DNA of 15,699 nucleotides from Patescibacteria group bacterium. GTDB lineage: Bacteria; Patescibacteriota; Minisyncoccia; Minisyncoccales; PEYH01. Below are positions 6,770 to 13,532 of this stretch, piece after piece. A program made the position numbers and the translations under genes. The notes below the pieces were generated by a model. That model searched no databases. It had not been told where the DNA came from and saw only the letters and a program-made list of their open reading frames with translations. The number at the start of each line of letters is the position of its first letter. Position 1 is the stretch's first letter. The stretch is from positions 1 to 15,699 of the forward strand of contig JAHIEL010000028.1 in the NCBI GenBank assembly GCA_018901715.1, read 5' to 3'.

Positions 6770-6810
6770 ACGAAAATGCACTATCTCCCGTAAAAACTTC
6801 TGTGCTTATA

Positions 6811-6866
6811 TCCCGATTGCCTTGCAATCGAGGATCCTCGATCCTCGACTAAAGTCGGGATCGGGA
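6811..6866. repeat. Nested palindrome cluster upstream of the tRNA genes
   Basis: Four pairings are packed into 56 bases. An outer pair is TCCCGAT (6811-6817) / ATCGGGA (6860-6866). A hairpin is CGATTGC (6814-6820) / GCAATCG (6824-6830) with a 3-base loop. A perfect 12-bp palindrome, CGAGGATCCTCG, spans 6829-6840. A further hairpin, ATCCTCGACT / AGTCGGGAT (6841-6861), has one bulge. They compete with each other, so a cruciform or several alternative RNA folds are possible. It lies in the likely leader of the tRNA transcript and upstream of the kinase gene. Function unknown. Confidence 0.6.
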
Positions 6867-6877
6867 CACTATGCCCC
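6867..6877 (-). repeat. Partial copy of the tRNA-Pro 5' end
   Basis: CACTATGCCCC here is identical to 6758-6768, the acceptor and D-stem start of tRNA-Pro, in the same orientation 109 bp away. A third, poorer version (GCACTATCTCCCG) lies at 6778-6790. The copies flank the palindrome cluster, as a remnant of an insertion or local duplication would. At 11 bases, chance is not excluded. Confidence 0.4.
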
Positions 6878-6894
6878 ACAATAAATCTTATTGT
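6878..6894. repeat. Short perfect inverted repeat ACAATAA-ATC-TTATTGT
   Basis: Seven-base arms (6878-6884 and 6888-6894) flank a 3-base centre. It overlaps a -10-like TACAAT on the minus strand (6890-6895), so it could be an operator for the tRNA-toxin transcript or a small hairpin. It is AT-rich, so chance is possible. Confidence 0.35.
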
Positions 6895-6895
6895 A
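6890..6895 (-). promoter_or_regulatory. Candidate -10 box for the minus-strand tRNA transcript
   Basis: On the minus strand this reads TACAAT, five of six matches to the -10 consensus, about 120 bp before the tRNA-Pro 5' end. The region 17-18 bp further upstream (TATACA) is a weak -35. If real, the leader would include the inverted repeat and the palindrome cluster. Confidence 0.35.
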
Positions 6896-6950
6896 CTGCA
6901 AATTTCCTGTTTTGTATAGAGTTTTGCACTTTTCTCTTTTGTTTTACTTG

Positions 6951-6959
6951 TGTTAAAAT
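6951..6959 (+). promoter_or_regulatory. Candidate extended -10 promoter for the histidine kinase gene
   Basis: TGTTAAAAT contains a TAAAAT -10 box (five of six) preceded by the TGn extension, with no good -35. A transcript would start near 6966, leaving about 17 bases before the ATG at 6983. That placement would exclude the in-frame GTG at 6950 as a start and is one reason for choosing the ATG. Confidence 0.4.
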
Positions 6960-6982
6960 TAAAGCAAGTAATTAAAATTTTT

Positions 6983-7930
6983 ATGGCTTTTAATTTATCT
7001 CAAATTAATATTTTTGCTCAATGTAGGAAATACAAAATACCGTTGTGGCAGTGCCCTCAATTTCTCTTTACTATTATGGGCTTATTTATAATGGTCGCCA
7101 GTGTTGTATTCTATGCAATTGGCGAGAGATATATTTTTGACCCAAGAATGGTTGCATTAGTTGTCATATTAGTAGCAATGATGCTTTTGGTCATTGCTTT
7201 TATTATCACTCATAGTTTTGAAAATTTGGCAGAGGCGAATAGGATGAAAACAGAGTTTGTTAATATTGTTTCTCATCAATTGAGAGCTCCTTTAACCAAT
7301 TTAAGGTGGGCTACTCAATTTTTGCTTTCAAAAGAGTTTCAGGATTCAGATCAAGCAGAGAAGACAGATTATTTTGATATTATAAGGGAAAATGGAAATA
7401 GAATGGAAGGGCTCATTGATGACTTGCTTACCATCACAAGATTGAAAGACGGAAAATTAGACAGCAAAAAAGCAAGTTTTGTTTTAGAAGATTTAGTTAA
7501 AGAAGTGATTAACGAGCATAAGCACTTTCTTGAAGCAAACAATATGAAGGTTGAATTTTCTTCGCCAGAAGATTTGCCAAATGTCTTCGCCAGTTATCCC
7601 TTAACAAAAATTGTTTTAGAAAATCTTATAGGTAATGCTATTCATTACAGCCAAGGATCTAAAAAGATTGAAATAATACTCAAATGCCAAAAAGATAGAG
7701 TTGTTTTTACTATTAAGGATAAGGGCATGGGCATTCCCAAAGAAGACCAAAAATATATTTTTGAAAAATTTTTTAGAGCTAGAAATGCTGTTTACGCAGA
7801 AGTCAATGGCACTGGTTTAGGGCTTTTTATTGTTAAGCTTATTTTAGACGGTACGAATGGCAAAATTTGGTTCGTTTCACAAGAGGGAAAAGGAAGCATA
7901 TTTAATTTTTCCCTTCCAGCGAGAAGTTAA
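6983..7930 (+). CDS. Membrane sensor histidine kinase (HisKA + HATPase)
   Basis: The product is 315 residues. Two membrane helices (about 28-47 and 56-76) are separated by a very short loop, so there is no outer sensor domain; any signal is sensed in the membrane or cytoplasm. The dimerisation and phospho-acceptor helix has H98 in NIVSHQLRAPLTNLRW. The ATPase domain shows the N box (LENLIGNAIHYS, N214/N218), G1 (DKGMGIP, 246-252), the F box (IFEKFFRA) and G2 (GTGLGLFIVK, 276-285). All catalytic motifs look intact. An in-frame GTG at 6950 would add 11 residues and overlap the likely promoter, so I use the ATG at 6983. The receiver gene starts 74 bp downstream and is the likely partner. Its place at the head of the pilus genes suggests a role in pilus control (inference). 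Confidence 0.93.
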   Translation: MAFNLSQINIFAQCRKYKIPLWQCPQFLFTIMGLFIMVASVVFYAIGERYIFDPRMVALVVILVAMMLLVIAFIITHSFENLAEANRMKTEFVNIVSHQLRAPLTNLRWATQFLLSKEFQDSDQAEKTDYFDIIRENGNRMEGLIDDLLTITRLKDGKLDSKKASFVLEDLVKEVINEHKHFLEANNMKVEFSSPEDLPNVFASYPLTKIVLENLIGNAIHYSQGSKKIEIILKCQKDRVVFTIKDKGMGIPKEDQKYIFEKFFRARNAVYAEVNGTGLGLFIVKLILDGTNGKIWFVSQEGKGSIFNFSLPARS

Positions 7931-8004
7931 TAAATAACTAATAGCTGATGATTATTTGTTGATTGTTTTACAATCTTCAATATTTAACAGTTATATTAAA
8001 AATT

Positions 8005-8376
8005 ATGAAAAAGATTTTATTTATTGAGGACGAGGCAGCAATACAAAAGACATTGGGCGAGTCGTTGAGAAACAAGGGCTATGATGTTCAGGCAGCGTTA
8101 GACGGAGAAGATGGCCTACGCTTAGCAAAAAGCGGAAAACCAGATTTAATTCTTTTAGATCTTATTCTCCCCAAGCTTCATGGTTTAGATGTTTTGGAAA
8201 GAATCAGGAAGGACAAAGATATAAAAGAAACTCCAGTAATTATTTTGACCAATCTTGAGAATGTCGGAGAAGTGGAGCGGGCTTTGGAACTTGGAGCTAC
8301 AACATACCTTGTTAAGGCAAATTATAGTTTAGAAGATGTTGTGGCAAAAGTTAAAAAAGCCATGGGAGACAGATAA
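8005..8376 (+). CDS. Single-domain response regulator (CheY-like receiver)
   Basis: The product is 123 residues from the ATG at 8005 (MKKILFIEDE). A more upstream in-frame start at 7963 would add 14 residues with no counterpart in receivers. The acidic pair is E9/D10, the phospho-acceptor is D52 in LILLDLILPKLHG, the switch Thr is T82, and the conserved Lys is K104 in YLVKANYS. The protein ends with the receiver; there is no DNA-binding or enzymatic output domain. It should therefore act by binding another protein when phosphorylated, as CheY, PilG and PilH do. It lies 74 bp after the kinase and 52 bp before pilB, which makes pilus machinery the most likely target (inference). Confidence 0.93.
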   Translation: MKKILFIEDEAAIQKTLGESLRNKGYDVQAALDGEDGLRLAKSGKPDLILLDLILPKLHGLDVLERIRKDKDIKETPVIILTNLENVGEVERALELGATTYLVKANYSLEDVVAKVKKAMGDR

Positions 8377-8428
8377 AGATTCTTAATTATAGAGCAGATG
8401 GAATGGATTGTAGGAATTATAAATATTT

Positions 8429-10180
8429 ATGAACATTGATCCAATAAAACTCAAAAAATTTCTTTTAGACGCTGGCTTTATTTCTGCGCGCCAGTTTAAG
8501 GCGTCAGAGAAAAAGGCGAAAAATTCAGAAAAACCAATAGAGGATATTTTGCTTTTGGAAAAATTAATAGCTGAAGACGACTTAGTTCGCTTAAAAGCGT
8601 ATATTGCCGGCATTCCTTTTATCAATTTAGACAATCTTACAGTTGGGCATGAGGTTTTAGAAATTATTCCCGAAGCAATCGCTTCTTCTCACAATATAGT
8701 GGCTTTTAAAAAAGATAAGACCTCGTTGGAAGTAGCTATGCTTGACCCAGAGGACTTACAAACAATAGATTTTATTAAAAGAAAATCAAATCTTAAGATA
8801 CTCCCCCGCTTGACCACTGAATCAGGCGTTAAGAATCTTTTAGCTCAATATCGCAAGACCTTAAAAGCAGAGTTCAAAGATTTTATTAAAAAAGAGGCAA
8901 ATGGTATTGAGTCCATTGGAAGCACGGGGAAATCAAAGACCAAGAAGGAATCTTTGGAAAATGTTGCTAAGAAAATTCCAGTGATAAGGATTGTTGATAC
9001 CTTATTAAAGCATGCGGCAATGGATAGGGCGTCTGATATTCACATTGAGCCGAGTGAAAGAGAGATAGTTGTTCGCTATAGGGTAGATGGTATTTTGCGC
9101 GATGCTATGACTTTACCCAAACAGGTTGCTTCTGGCATTGTTGCTAGGATTAAAGTTTTGGCAAATTTGAAATTAGATGAGAATCGTTTGCCACAAGATG
9201 GAAGATTTAGATTTAAAAAAGACGAAGAAAAGTTTTCAGTAAGAGTTTCAATTCTTCCTGTAATAGACGGAGAAAAAGTTGTAATGCGGCTTTTAGCAGA
9301 AGGAGCAAAAGGTTATGGTTTAGAGGAATTGGGACTTTCTAGCGATGCCCTAGAAGGAGTGATTAGAGCAATAAAACGACCTACAGGTATGATTTTGATT
9401 ACTGGCCCTACTGGTTCAGGCAAGACAACTACTCTTTATTCTATACTTGAACTTTTAAATACGCCGGAAGTAAATATTTGTACAGTTGAAGATCCAGTTG
9501 AATACCATATTCCAAGGGTTAATCAAACGCAAGTTAATCCAAAGATTGGTTTAACTTTTTCTAATGGTTTAAGGTCTCTACTTCGCCAAGATCCAGATAT
9601 TATTATGGTTGGGGAGATAAGGGATAAAGAAACCGCTTCATTAGCAGTGAACGCCTCATTAACCGGACACTTGGTCTTGTCAACTCTTCATACCAATAGC
9701 GCAGCTGGAGCTATCCCACGGTTGATTGATATGAAAGTAGAACCATTTTTAATTGCTTCCACCTTGAATCTAATAATCGCTCAGCGATTAGTCCGACGGT
9801 TATGCGACAAAAAAGAAGAGTATGAATTAAAAGATGCTGATATTAAAAATTTGTCTCATTTTTGTTCTCAAGAAAGATTATTAAAAGCATTAAGGCAGGA
9901 AAAACTTTTAAAATCAGGCCAAGTTTTAGAAAAAGCAATGTTTTATAAAGCAAAAAAGAGTAAGAGCTCTGTTGACGGATATAAGGGCAGGGTTGGAATT
10001 TACGAGGTCTTGCCTATTACAGAGACAATTAAGGGATTGATAACTGAAGAGGTTTTTACTTCTCGGATTGAGGATAGGGCGAAGAAAGATGGAATGAGAA
10101 CAATGATAGAGGATGGTTTAATAAAAGCAGCGCAGGGCATTACAACGATTGAGGAGGTTTTAAGGGTCACCAGAGAATAA
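8429..10180 (+). CDS. pilB: Type IV pilus extension ATPase PilB (GspE family)
   Basis: This is the hexameric cytoplasmic motor that powers pilin assembly. The product is 583 residues. An N-terminal helical MshEN-type domain (about 1-140) is followed by the ATPase core: an arginine-containing region ASDIHIEPSEREIVVRYRVDG (201-221), Walker A GPTGSGKTT (326-334), an Asp box (CTVEDPVEYH, 351-360), Walker B IIMVGEIRD (391-399), and a His box (LTGHLVLSTLHTN, 411-423). The paired CxxC zinc motif usual in PilB/GspE between the His box and GYKGRVGIYEVL (517-528) is lost: only C459 of the expected four remains, and the second pair is replaced by KAKKSKSS (507-514). The receiver gene ends 52 bp upstream; pilC follows after 153 bp holding a hairpin repeat. 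No retraction ATPase (pilT) is in the window. Confidence 0.96.
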   Translation: MNIDPIKLKKFLLDAGFISARQFKASEKKAKNSEKPIEDILLLEKLIAEDDLVRLKAYIAGIPFINLDNLTVGHEVLEIIPEAIASSHNIVAFKKDKTSLEVAMLDPEDLQTIDFIKRKSNLKILPRLTTESGVKNLLAQYRKTLKAEFKDFIKKEANGIESIGSTGKSKTKKESLENVAKKIPVIRIVDTLLKHAAMDRASDIHIEPSEREIVVRYRVDGILRDAMTLPKQVASGIVARIKVLANLKLDENRLPQDGRFRFKKDEEKFSVRVSILPVIDGEKVVMRLLAEGAKGYGLEELGLSSDALEGVIRAIKRPTGMILITGPTGSGKTTTLYSILELLNTPEVNICTVEDPVEYHIPRVNQTQVNPKIGLTFSNGLRSLLRQDPDIIMVGEIRDKETASLAVNASLTGHLVLSTLHTNSAAGAIPRLIDMKVEPFLIASTLNLIIAQRLVRRLCDKKEEYELKDADIKNLSHFCSQERLLKALRQEKLLKSGQVLEKAMFYKAKKSKSSVDGYKGRVGIYEVLPITETIKGLITEEVFTSRIEDRAKKDGMRTMIEDGLIKAAQGITTIEEVLRVTRE

Positions 10181-10181
10181 A

Positions 10182-10328
10182 AATCATTGATCATTAATCA
10201 TTAAAGAAACGAAAGAAAGAAAAAAATAACTAATCACTGATTCCCCGCCACCGCCCCCGTCCTCCCTACTGGAGAGGGCGGGGGCGGGGAAAAAAGAAAA
10301 AATTATTAATGATCAGTTATCAATGATT
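10182..10328. repeat. Nested inverted repeat filling the pilB-pilC gap (repeat copy A)
   Basis: The outer arms are AT-rich: AATCATTG (10182-10189) with CAATGATT (10321-10328), and TGATCATTAA (10188-10197) with TTAATGATCA (10306-10315), a five-base bulge separating the two right arms. Inside is a purine tract (about 10201-10227) and a GC-rich hairpin: CCGCCCCCG (10251-10259) pairs perfectly with CGGGGGCGG (10279-10287), continued imperfectly to a 3-base loop. An alternative pairing is TTCCCCGCC (10241-10249) / GGCGGGGAA (10283-10291). The hairpin core is shared with 11584-11616. The whole gap between two genes is one symmetrical unit, as expected of a miniature mobile element or an RNA processing or attenuation structure. 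Confidence 0.75.
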
Positions 10329-10333
10329 AATTT

Positions 10334-11545
10334 ATGCCTTTATATAATTTTACTGCCAAAGCATTAAATAAGGAGACAAGAAAAGGAAGAAGACAGGCAG
10401 AGAATAGAAAGGTCTTAGCCCAAGAATTGAAACAGGAGGGCTGTTTTTTAATATCAGCCACAATAGAGAGTCGCGCGCCCAAATTTAAAAATTATTTACC
10501 CAAAATTAGATATGTTGCGCTTAAAGAAAAACTTTTAGCAACACGAAATCTTCAAGTGATGGTAGCAGCAGGCGTTTCTTTGCCCAGAACACTTGAAATT
10601 TTATCAAAACAGACAAAAAGCAAATACTTTAAAGATTGTCTAAAAGAGATGAGAGAAATGATTTTAAAAGGCACTTCTTTTTCTGAAGCAATAACTAAAT
10701 TTCCCAAAATTTTTCCTGAAATTTATGCCAGTATGGTTAAGGTTGGCGAAAAGACAGGGGAATTGGATAAGGTTTTAGGTATTTTAGCTCAACAACTTGA
10801 AAGAAATTATCGCCTTCGTTCCAGTGTAAGGGGTGCGATGATGTATCCTGCAGTTATTCTTTCAGCAATGATTTTAATAGGTATTGTTATGATGATTAAG
10901 GTTGTGCCACAGATAAGCAAGACCTTTGATGAATTAGAGATTGAATTACCAGCTATAACAAAGGCGGTTATAGCAATAAGTAATGTCCTTGCTGAAAAAT
11001 GGTATCTTTTAATTTTAGGTATGATATTTTTATTTTTATTTTCTTATTTTTTCACTAAAAGCAAGAAAGGGAAAAAAGCAATTGATAGAACAGTTTTGAG
11101 AATTCCCATCTTGTCTCCTTTAGTAAAAAAAATTAATTCTGCCTACACTGCTTTATCTTTGAGCGCATTGGTTAAAGGAGGGGTGCCAATAATTTTAGCA
11201 ATTAATATAGCTGCTGATTCTGTGAATAATGTTTTTTATAAGGCTGCGCTCCAAAGTACTGCCAAAAAGGTAGAAAAGGGAGAGAAGATGTCTATAGTAA
11301 TGGCTGAATATACAGATTTGTACTCTCCTTTATTTATTCAGATGTTGCAAGTTGGAGAAGAGACAGGACAAACTTCAGAAATGCTTGAGAAATTAGCTAG
11401 TTTTTTAGAAGAAGATGTTGATAATAGAACAAAAAATTTATCAACCATTATTGAGCCCTTGCTTTTACTTTTAATCGGTGGAGCAGTAGCGTTGTTTGCT
11501 GTTTCTTTTGTTCAGCCAATTTATTCTATAATGCAGGGGATCTAG
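10334..11545 (+). CDS. pilC: Type IV pilus inner-membrane platform protein PilC (GspF family)
   Basis: This is the polytopic platform that couples the PilB motor to pilin extraction. The product is 403 residues, the usual size. The start MPLYNFTAKALN is typical of the family. Two T2SSF repeats are visible: about 66-190, with AAGVSLPRTLEIL and the GEKTGEL motif at 138-144, and about 269-395, with KGGVPIILAI and GEETGQT at 341-347. Membrane helices lie at about 171-190, 223-240 and 373-395. The stop codon (11543-11545) lies inside the left arm of a perfect hairpin. The gene sits between two copies of the GC hairpin repeat. Together with PilB it marks this as a type IV pilus or pseudopilus locus. 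Confidence 0.96.
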   Translation: MPLYNFTAKALNKETRKGRRQAENRKVLAQELKQEGCFLISATIESRAPKFKNYLPKIRYVALKEKLLATRNLQVMVAAGVSLPRTLEILSKQTKSKYFKDCLKEMREMILKGTSFSEAITKFPKIFPEIYASMVKVGEKTGELDKVLGILAQQLERNYRLRSSVRGAMMYPAVILSAMILIGIVMMIKVVPQISKTFDELEIELPAITKAVIAISNVLAEKWYLLILGMIFLFLFSYFFTKSKKGKKAIDRTVLRIPILSPLVKKINSAYTALSLSALVKGGVPIILAINIAADSVNNVFYKAALQSTAKKVEKGEKMSIVMAEYTDLYSPLFIQMLQVGEETGQTSEMLEKLASFLEEDVDNRTKNLSTIIEPLLLLLIGGAVALFAVSFVQPIYSIMQGI

Positions 11546-11571
11546 GCGTAGATGTTTGACATCTACGCCTA
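11543..11571 (+). terminator. Perfect hairpin that includes the pilC stop codon
   Basis: A 13-bp perfect stem, TAGGCGTAGATGT (11543-11555) with ACATCTACGCCTA (11559-11571), encloses a 3-base loop TTG. The first three bases are the pilC stop. No T run follows, so it is not a textbook terminator. It may protect the 3' end of the pilC message from exonucleases, or weakly attenuate transcription into the pilin genes. Confidence 0.6.
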
Positions 11572-11583
11572 TTGATCAAAGAC

Positions 11584-11616
11584 GCTCCCGTCCTCCCTGC
11601 TGGAGAGGGCGGGAGC
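11584..11616. repeat. GC-rich hairpin repeat, copy B
   Basis: The outer arms GCTCCCG (11584-11590) and CGGGAGC (11610-11616) pair perfectly. The inner part TCCTCCCT / GGAGAGGG pairs with one mismatch and wobbles around a 3-base loop. The inner 25 bases CCCG...CGGG differ from copy A at only one position (the loop, G for A at 11599 versus 10268). The outer arms of the two copies differ but are each self-complementary, so the fold rather than the sequence is kept. It sits in the pilC to PilV-like gap. Confidence 0.8.
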
Positions 11617-11628
11617 GGTGTGGGGGAC

Positions 11629-11657
11629 TGATCACTGATCACTGATAATTGATCATT
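11629..11657. repeat. Four tandem 7-bp units (TGATCAC type)
   Basis: TGATCAC, TGATCAC, TGATAAT and TGATCAT follow each other without gaps from 11629. Related sequence (TGATCAT, TAATCAT) opens repeat copy A at about 10188. A purine-only A/G tract (about 11658-11696) follows up to the start codon of the next gene, and a similar tract follows the AT-rich arm in copy A. The array could bind a protein or be slippage-prone. Confidence 0.6.
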
Positions 11658-11700
11658 AAAGAAGAAAAAGAAAAAAGAAAAGAAAAAAGAAAAAAATCAT

Positions 11701-13530
11701 ATGCATAGGGATTTTAAAAATAGAAATATCAATAAAAGACAAACAGGATTTACGCTAATAGAGGTCTTGATTGCTGTTTTTTTAACAGCAATTGTTTTTT
11801 TAGGTATTTTCGGGGGATTTCAATTAGCTATTAAAGTAACTTCTCAAACAAAGATAAAAATTCAGGCAGTTTATGCTGCTAGTCAAAGGATTGAACAAAT
11901 TAGGGGGCTAAGGTTTGAAGATATTGAAACCAGTCAGGAGGCGGTTGTTTTAAATAATATCTCCTATAATATCCAGACCATAGTTGAAACATATGATGAT
12001 TGTTTTGATGGCACAATAGAGGGCTTTGACTGTGATGGGAATATTATAGAAGCAGACATGGCTCCAGATGACTATAAAAAAGTAAAAGTGATTGTCTCTT
12101 GGCTAGATGCCTGGGGTGGAGAAATTTTTCTAAGCACTATTGTTGCTTCAAAAAGCATGGAAACAGGGGAAGGAAAGGGTGCCTTGAAAATTGTTGTAAG
12201 TTCAGGGCTTGGGGAACTGATTGAAATATTTTCTCCAGATCAATTATCACCTTGTCCAGAATCTGCTATTCAAATTATTAATAATGACTTGAACACTGAC
12301 CAATGTTATGGCACAAGCATAAAAACCCCAGGCATTCGCATCTTAACTCTTGATACTTCTGTTCTGCCTGATGATTACAAAATTATTGTGCAAAAACAGG
12401 GATATAGTAGGGCAGAGACATTTAAATCAGGTGATGTTTATAATTCTCAAATAATTGCTACGCCTTTTCGGAAGAATCCTACAATTAGCCAAGGCGCTCT
12501 TTATCCCCTAACATTAACCATTGATGAATTGAGCGGGCTTAATATCCGCACCGTAGCTTCTGGCAGTGGGGACAGGTTTTTTGACGGATTTTTTGATGAT
12601 TCAAAAATTGAAGAAATTGAGCGCTTAAAACGAATGGAAAGGTCAGTCATTTTAGCCACCACATCCCCTCTTGTTTATGAGCAAAATGGTTATTTGCTCT
12701 CAACCGAGAAAAGCCCTTCTTTTATTATTCAATGGGATAGATTTAGTTTTTCTGATTTTGAAGAGCTTGAAACAGACATAAAATATCAGATTTTTTATGC
12801 TACAAGCAGTGAATGGTTCTTAGTTCCGAACATTGATTTGCCTGGCAATAGTTTAGGATTTGATTCTTCTCCAGTTGACTTATCTTCTCTTCTAATAAGC
12901 GAATATTCAAAATTAAGAGTTAAGGGAAATTTTTCTACAAGCGACTTATCTAAAACTCCTGTGCTTTATGAGTGGCAGATTTCTTATAAAAATAGTCAAG
13001 ACACAACTATATCCAGCGTAAATTTTGATATCAGGGGAGAAGAAATAGTAGGAACTAACGCAAGCGAAGATCCAATTTATAAATACTCGGAAAATTATTT
13101 AACTAGCGATAGCGGAGAAAAATTATTGTCTGCGATTGACCCAGATAATTATTATCTTTCTGGATTTAGCCGTTTTGGACAGGAATTGGATTTAAATACT
13201 GAATTAATTGAAATGCCTGTAAGAGTGGCGCCAGGCGAAGCAACAACAAGTTTAATTTATTTGGAAAGCGGAGATTCTTTGTTTGTTAAAGTAAAAGATG
13301 CTGAAACAGATAGTTTGATATCAGGAGCTGAGCTGGAATTGAGTTCAAATAGTTTGGGCTATAATGAATTTCAGACCACGAATCTTTTGGGAGACGGCTT
13401 ATTTCTGCTTTTACAAGGAGCTGGAGATTATCGTTTAGAAGTTAGAGCAGAGAATTATCAGGAACAAGGATATGATTTAGAAATTTGGTTGTCAGAAAAC
13501 CAATATATCAATCTTGAAAGGATTGAATAA
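11701..13530 (+). CDS. Large PilV-like minor pilin with C-terminal accessory domains
   Basis: The product is 609 residues, far larger than ordinary minor pilins. It has a prepilin signal: a positively charged leader, cleavage expected after G16, then FTLIEVLIAVFLTAIVFLGIF with the conserved Glu at position 5 of the mature protein (E21). The pilin-like part runs to about 150 and contains a Cys pair, C101/C111. A beta-rich domain follows (about 160-255, C185/C202) with YKIIVQKQGYSRAET, resembling a carboxypeptidase-regulatory-like fold. A long unassigned region (260-510) leads to a second such domain (520-609) ending LEVRAENYQEQGYDLEI. These look like surface-exposed adhesive or structural modules at a pilus tip (inference). 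The ATG directly follows a purine-only tract rather than a normal Shine-Dalgarno sequence. The stop is 2 bp before the next gene, so the two are surely co-transcribed. Confidence 0.88.
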   Translation: MHRDFKNRNINKRQTGFTLIEVLIAVFLTAIVFLGIFGGFQLAIKVTSQTKIKIQAVYAASQRIEQIRGLRFEDIETSQEAVVLNNISYNIQTIVETYDDCFDGTIEGFDCDGNIIEADMAPDDYKKVKVIVSWLDAWGGEIFLSTIVASKSMETGEGKGALKIVVSSGLGELIEIFSPDQLSPCPESAIQIINNDLNTDQCYGTSIKTPGIRILTLDTSVLPDDYKIIVQKQGYSRAETFKSGDVYNSQIIATPFRKNPTISQGALYPLTLTIDELSGLNIRTVASGSGDRFFDGFFDDSKIEEIERLKRMERSVILATTSPLVYEQNGYLLSTEKSPSFIIQWDRFSFSDFEELETDIKYQIFYATSSEWFLVPNIDLPGNSLGFDSSPVDLSSLLISEYSKLRVKGNFSTSDLSKTPVLYEWQISYKNSQDTTISSVNFDIRGEEIVGTNASEDPIYKYSENYLTSDSGEKLLSAIDPDNYYLSGFSRFGQELDLNTELIEMPVRVAPGEATTSLIYLESGDSLFVKVKDAETDSLISGAELELSSNSLGYNEFQTTNLLGDGLFLLLQGAGDYRLEVRAENYQEQGYDLEIWLSENQYINLERIE

Positions 13531-13532
13531 AT

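Noticed and set aside
7963..8004. Upstream start for the response regulator
   Set aside because: The 14 extra residues precede the MKKILFIEDE start common to receivers and come from AT-rich intergenic sequence.
11629..11657. CRISPR-like array
   Set aside because: The units are 7 bp, directly abutting and without spacers. No cas gene is present.
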